Assembly: GCA_003242645.1 (NCBI GenBank)
Contig: QGVC01000163.1
Location: forward strand, 1 to 8,016
Reading direction: 5' to 3'
Source of the DNA: Pseudomonadota bacterium
Lineage (GTDB): Bacteria > Pseudomonadota > Alphaproteobacteria > Rhizobiales > Hyphomicrobiaceae
Length of the DNA: 8,016 bases
Of the stretch, positions 6,708 through 8,016 are shown in pieces. Under the pieces are notes generated by a model. It worked only from the letters and a program-made list of their open reading frames with translations. It was not told where the DNA came from and made no database searches. The translations under genes and the position numbers were made by a program. How positions within the stretch are numbered: position 1 is the first letter of the stretch; every line of letters starts with the position of its first letter.

Positions 6708-7682
6708 ATGACGTTCTTGACCCGTGATCCGCATGGTTGTGCCGTGAAACTCCTGGCCACCATTTTGCTCCTGGCGGGGATTTCTTTGGCAGCTGTTCCA
6801 AGTCTCGCAGATCCAGCGCGGGCGCCCGGCAGCCGCCTCGTGCTCGACCTGCCCCACGGGTTTGCGGCTTCGCCGACGTTTTCCGGGTTCGTCCACCTGC
6901 CGTCCAAGGCGACCATTATTCTGCTTGAGGTGCCAGCGTCCGCGTACCCGGACATGGCGCGGGGCCTTTCCGCAGAGACGCTTTCTAGCCAGGGCATAAC
7001 CAACGTTCGGACCGGCACGCTCAATCGCGAGGGAGAGCACATCTACGTCACTGCTGAACAAGCGACGCCCGCGGGTCCATTCGCGAAGAAAATTCTTCTG
7101 TTCCGGGAAGGCCCCGTTACGGCACTCCTCAGCGCCAGCCTTCCGAAAAGCGCCATTGAAAGCGGCACCATTTCAGCCGAGGAGGTGGAACGCGCCCTTG
7201 CATCAGCGCGGCTTGCGCCGGGTGCGGGCGAGAAGCCCTTTTCACTGAGCTATACCGGCCCCTTCCGGGACACGGGGGCATTCATCGGCCAATCGCACTT
7301 CTATGCCATCGTCGATCCGCCGGGAATTCAGCGGCAGCCATCCTCCACTCCCCCTAGCCTGATCGTTGCTGCCGCGCTTGATGGTCCGCAGATCGACGAC
7401 CTCGAAGCCACGGGCCGCGCCGGCATCGCGGAGCTGACAGGAGGACAGGAGCCGGCAAACGTTGAGAGCCAGCGATTCGACGTTGCAGGCCTCGAGGGCG
7501 TCGAGCATGTCGCCCCGCCCAAGGGGAGCGGCGAAGCGTCCGATGCCGGCATCTACCAAGTCATCTTGAAAGGCCGCGATGGAGGCTATTACCGGATTGT
7601 CGGGAAGGCCCCAGCGCCGGAGTGGCCGACCCTTCTGCCGGAGTTCCGCAAGATCGCCCAGAGCTTCGCGCCACAGCCTTGA
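6708..7682 (+). CDS. Secreted protein of unknown function with two similar halves, 324 aa
   Basis: Not recognised by name. It begins with a Sec-type signal peptide: an n-region with Arg6 and Lys14, a hydrophobic stretch LLATILLLAGISLAAV (15-30) and a likely cut after Ala34 (Ser-Leu-Ala before Asp-Pro), so the mature protein should be periplasmic or exported. There is no lipobox and no other membrane segment. The mature part seems to be two copies of one fold, about 44-170 and 177-322. Each has a residue pattern around Asn-Val (99-100 and 251-252), a later strand with KKILLFREG (127-135) or YQVILKGRDG (283-292), and a closing helix (EEVERALASARL, 158-169; PEFRKIAQSF, 311-320). That order resembles PsbP/DcrB-like (Mog1/PsbP fold) proteins, which is inference only. 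ATG 6708 follows AGGGAGGG (6693-6700) at 7 bp; the frame is open back to a TTG at 6687. It appears to be a single-gene unit. Confidence 0.8.
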   Translation: MTFLTRDPHGCAVKLLATILLLAGISLAAVPSLADPARAPGSRLVLDLPHGFAASPTFSGFVHLPSKATIILLEVPASAYPDMARGLSAETLSSQGITNVRTGTLNREGEHIYVTAEQATPAGPFAKKILLFREGPVTALLSASLPKSAIESGTISAEEVERALASARLAPGAGEKPFSLSYTGPFRDTGAFIGQSHFYAIVDPPGIQRQPSSTPPSLIVAAALDGPQIDDLEATGRAGIAELTGGQEPANVESQRFDVAGLEGVEHVAPPKGSGEASDAGIYQVILKGRDGGYYRIVGKAPAPEWPTLLPEFRKIAQSFAPQP

Positions 7683-7686
7683 AAGC

Positions 7687-7716
7687 TTGACATCACCTGG
7701 GGCGGTCTCACATAAG
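7687..7716 (+). promoter_or_regulatory. Probable sigma70-type promoter of tRNA-Val
   Basis: A perfect TTGACA -35 box (7687-7692) is followed after 18 bp by CATAAG (7711-7716), close to the TATAAT -10 consensus. Transcription would start near 7723, about 14 nt before the mature tRNA 5' end. The -35 box starts only 5 bp after the stop codon of the secreted-protein gene. Confidence 0.55.
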
Positions 7717-7736
7717 GCTCCTTGAACCTTCGTTGC

Positions 7737-7811
7737 GGGCGGTTAGCTCAGCGGGAGAGCACACGCTTCACACGCGTGGGGTCGCTGGTTCGATCCCAGC
7801 ACCGCCCACCA
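7737..7811 (+). tRNA. tRNA-Val, anticodon CAC, CCA encoded
   Basis: A complete cloverleaf can be folded by eye: acceptor GGGCGGT (7737-7743) with ACCGCCC (7801-7807); D stem GCTC (7746-7749) with GAGC (7757-7760); anticodon stem CACGC (7762-7766) with GCGTG (7774-7778), loop TTCACAC with U33 and anticodon CAC at 7769-7771; variable loop GGGTC; T stem GCTGG (7784-7788) with CCAGC (7796-7800), loop TTCGATC. The discriminator is A7808, followed by encoded CCA (7809-7811). All stems are perfectly paired. CAC reads the valine codon GUG, a frequent codon in GC-rich genomes. Confidence 0.97.
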
Positions 7812-7821
7812 TTTCCCTGCG

Positions 7822-7880
7822 GATTCAAGAGCTTTTCAGGAGCCGAGCAGCACGTCAGTTGGACGTGTGGTCGCAGGTTC
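7822..7880 (+). other. tRNA-like fragment, probably a decayed partial tRNA copy
   Basis: Starting 11 bp after tRNA-Val, the DNA can be laid out in tRNA register: D-arm-like GCTT (7831-7834) with GAGC (7845-7848) closing a 10-nt loop; a perfect anticodon-type stem CACGT (7851-7855) with ACGTG (7863-7867) around the 7-nt loop CAGTTGG; a 5-nt variable segment TGGTC (7868-7872); then GCAGG-TTC (7873-7880), like a T-stem 5' arm and start of T loop. Against 7757-7791 of the real tRNA, with one inserted base, 24 of 28 positions outside the anticodon loop match. The match ends in the T loop at 7880: there is no T-stem 3' arm or acceptor 3' arm, and the loop lacks U33, so it is not a working tRNA. It is either a relic or a chance structured RNA. 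Confidence 0.4.
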
Positions 7881-7881
7881 C

Positions 7882-7893
7882 TCGTTTAAACGA
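7882..7893. repeat. 12-bp perfect palindrome
   Basis: TCGTTTAAACGA is its own reverse complement, an AT-rich core in GC-rich surroundings. It starts right after the tRNA-like fragment breaks off and ends 7 bp before the strong stem at 7901. It could be a protein-binding dyad or a recombination crossover site; nothing else in the window identifies its partner. Confidence 0.45.
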
Positions 7894-7900
7894 AGGGGGT

Positions 7901-7936
7901 GGGGTGGCCCCGGAGCTCGCCAAACGGGGCCACCCC
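7901..7936. repeat. 11-bp perfect GC-rich inverted repeat (stem-loop)
   Basis: GGGGTGGCCCC (7901-7911) and GGGGCCACCCC (7926-7936) are exact reverse complements around a 14-nt loop (7912-7925). The stem has ten G-C pairs and one A-T pair and would be very stable in RNA or extruded DNA. No U-run follows on the plus strand (next is GGTTAGAACC, itself a small dyad at 7937-7946) and none follows on the minus strand, so it does not look like a normal intrinsic terminator. It could still help end the tRNA transcript. Confidence 0.6.
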
Positions 7937-8016
7937 GGTTAGAACCGCCCCTGGCTCAAAACCTGTCCTTTATACACACTTAACGCCCCCAACAAAGAGG
8001 AAAGCTAAGACTAGGG

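Noticed and set aside
5838..7061. 407-codon minus-strand open frame
   Set aside because: It runs opposite to both the aldo/keto reductase and the secreted-protein gene, spans the gap between them, and is Arg/Gly-rich without motifs. The plus-strand genes have good ribosome binding sites and a catalytic tetrad or signal peptide.
7896..7930. G-quadruplex in the G-rich tract
   Set aside because: Only two adjacent G-runs are followed by a C-run and then one distant G-run. Pairing of G with C in the 11-bp stem is far more likely than a four-run quadruplex.
7733..7942. 69-codon plus-strand open frame over the tRNA
   Set aside because: It is a translation of the tRNA gene itself (AVSSAGEH...GVAGSIPAPPT is the usual artefact) and runs on into the stem-loop.
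7801..8016. Integrated element with an att duplication of the tRNA 3' end
   Set aside because: The tRNA 3' end from the T loop to CCA is not repeated in the remaining downstream sequence, and no integrase coding sequence is visible before the window ends.

Overview
This is an ordinary-looking, GC-rich chromosomal window from a proteobacterium. An alphaproteobacterium, probably of the Hyphomicrobiales, fits best. That guess rests on the base composition, the protein mix and the general look of the proteins, not on any search. There is no transposase, integrase, CRISPR array or toxin gene.

Layout: (1) 1-685, minus strand: the N-terminal two thirds of a low-specificity L-threonine aldolase, cut by the left window edge. 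(2) 686-876: a divergent intergenic region with two overlapping inverted repeats. (3) 877-1764, plus: an EamA/DMT-family ten-helix permease. (4) 1834-2331, minus: a hotdog-fold acyl-CoA thioesterase, convergent with the permease. (5) 2416-4794, minus: a large RND/MMPL-type exporter lying 84 bp upstream of the thioesterase in the same direction, so the two may share a transcript. (6) 4795-5176: a 382-bp divergent intergenic region with inverted repeats. (7) 5177-5401, plus: a 74-residue TusA-family sulfur carrier. (8) 5457-6479, plus: an aldo/keto reductase with an intact catalytic tetrad. (9) 6708-7682, plus: a secreted protein of unknown function that looks internally duplicated. (10) 7737-7811, plus: tRNA-Val(CAC) with an encoded CCA and a good promoter just upstream. 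(11) 7812-8016: a non-coding tail with a tRNA-like fragment, a 12-bp perfect palindrome and an 11-bp perfect stem.

The genes do not form one pathway. The plausible functional pairs are the RND exporter with the thioesterase (a lipid or acyl-chain theme), the threonine aldolase with the divergent DMT permease (a possible amino-acid theme, weak), and TusA with the reductase (co-directional, 55-bp gap). Several starts were moved inward from the longest possible reading frame because a good ribosome binding site or a typical family N-terminus supports the inner ATG.

I found no convincing new multi-gene system. The least explained parts are the structured non-coding DNA after the tRNA and the duplicated secreted protein.
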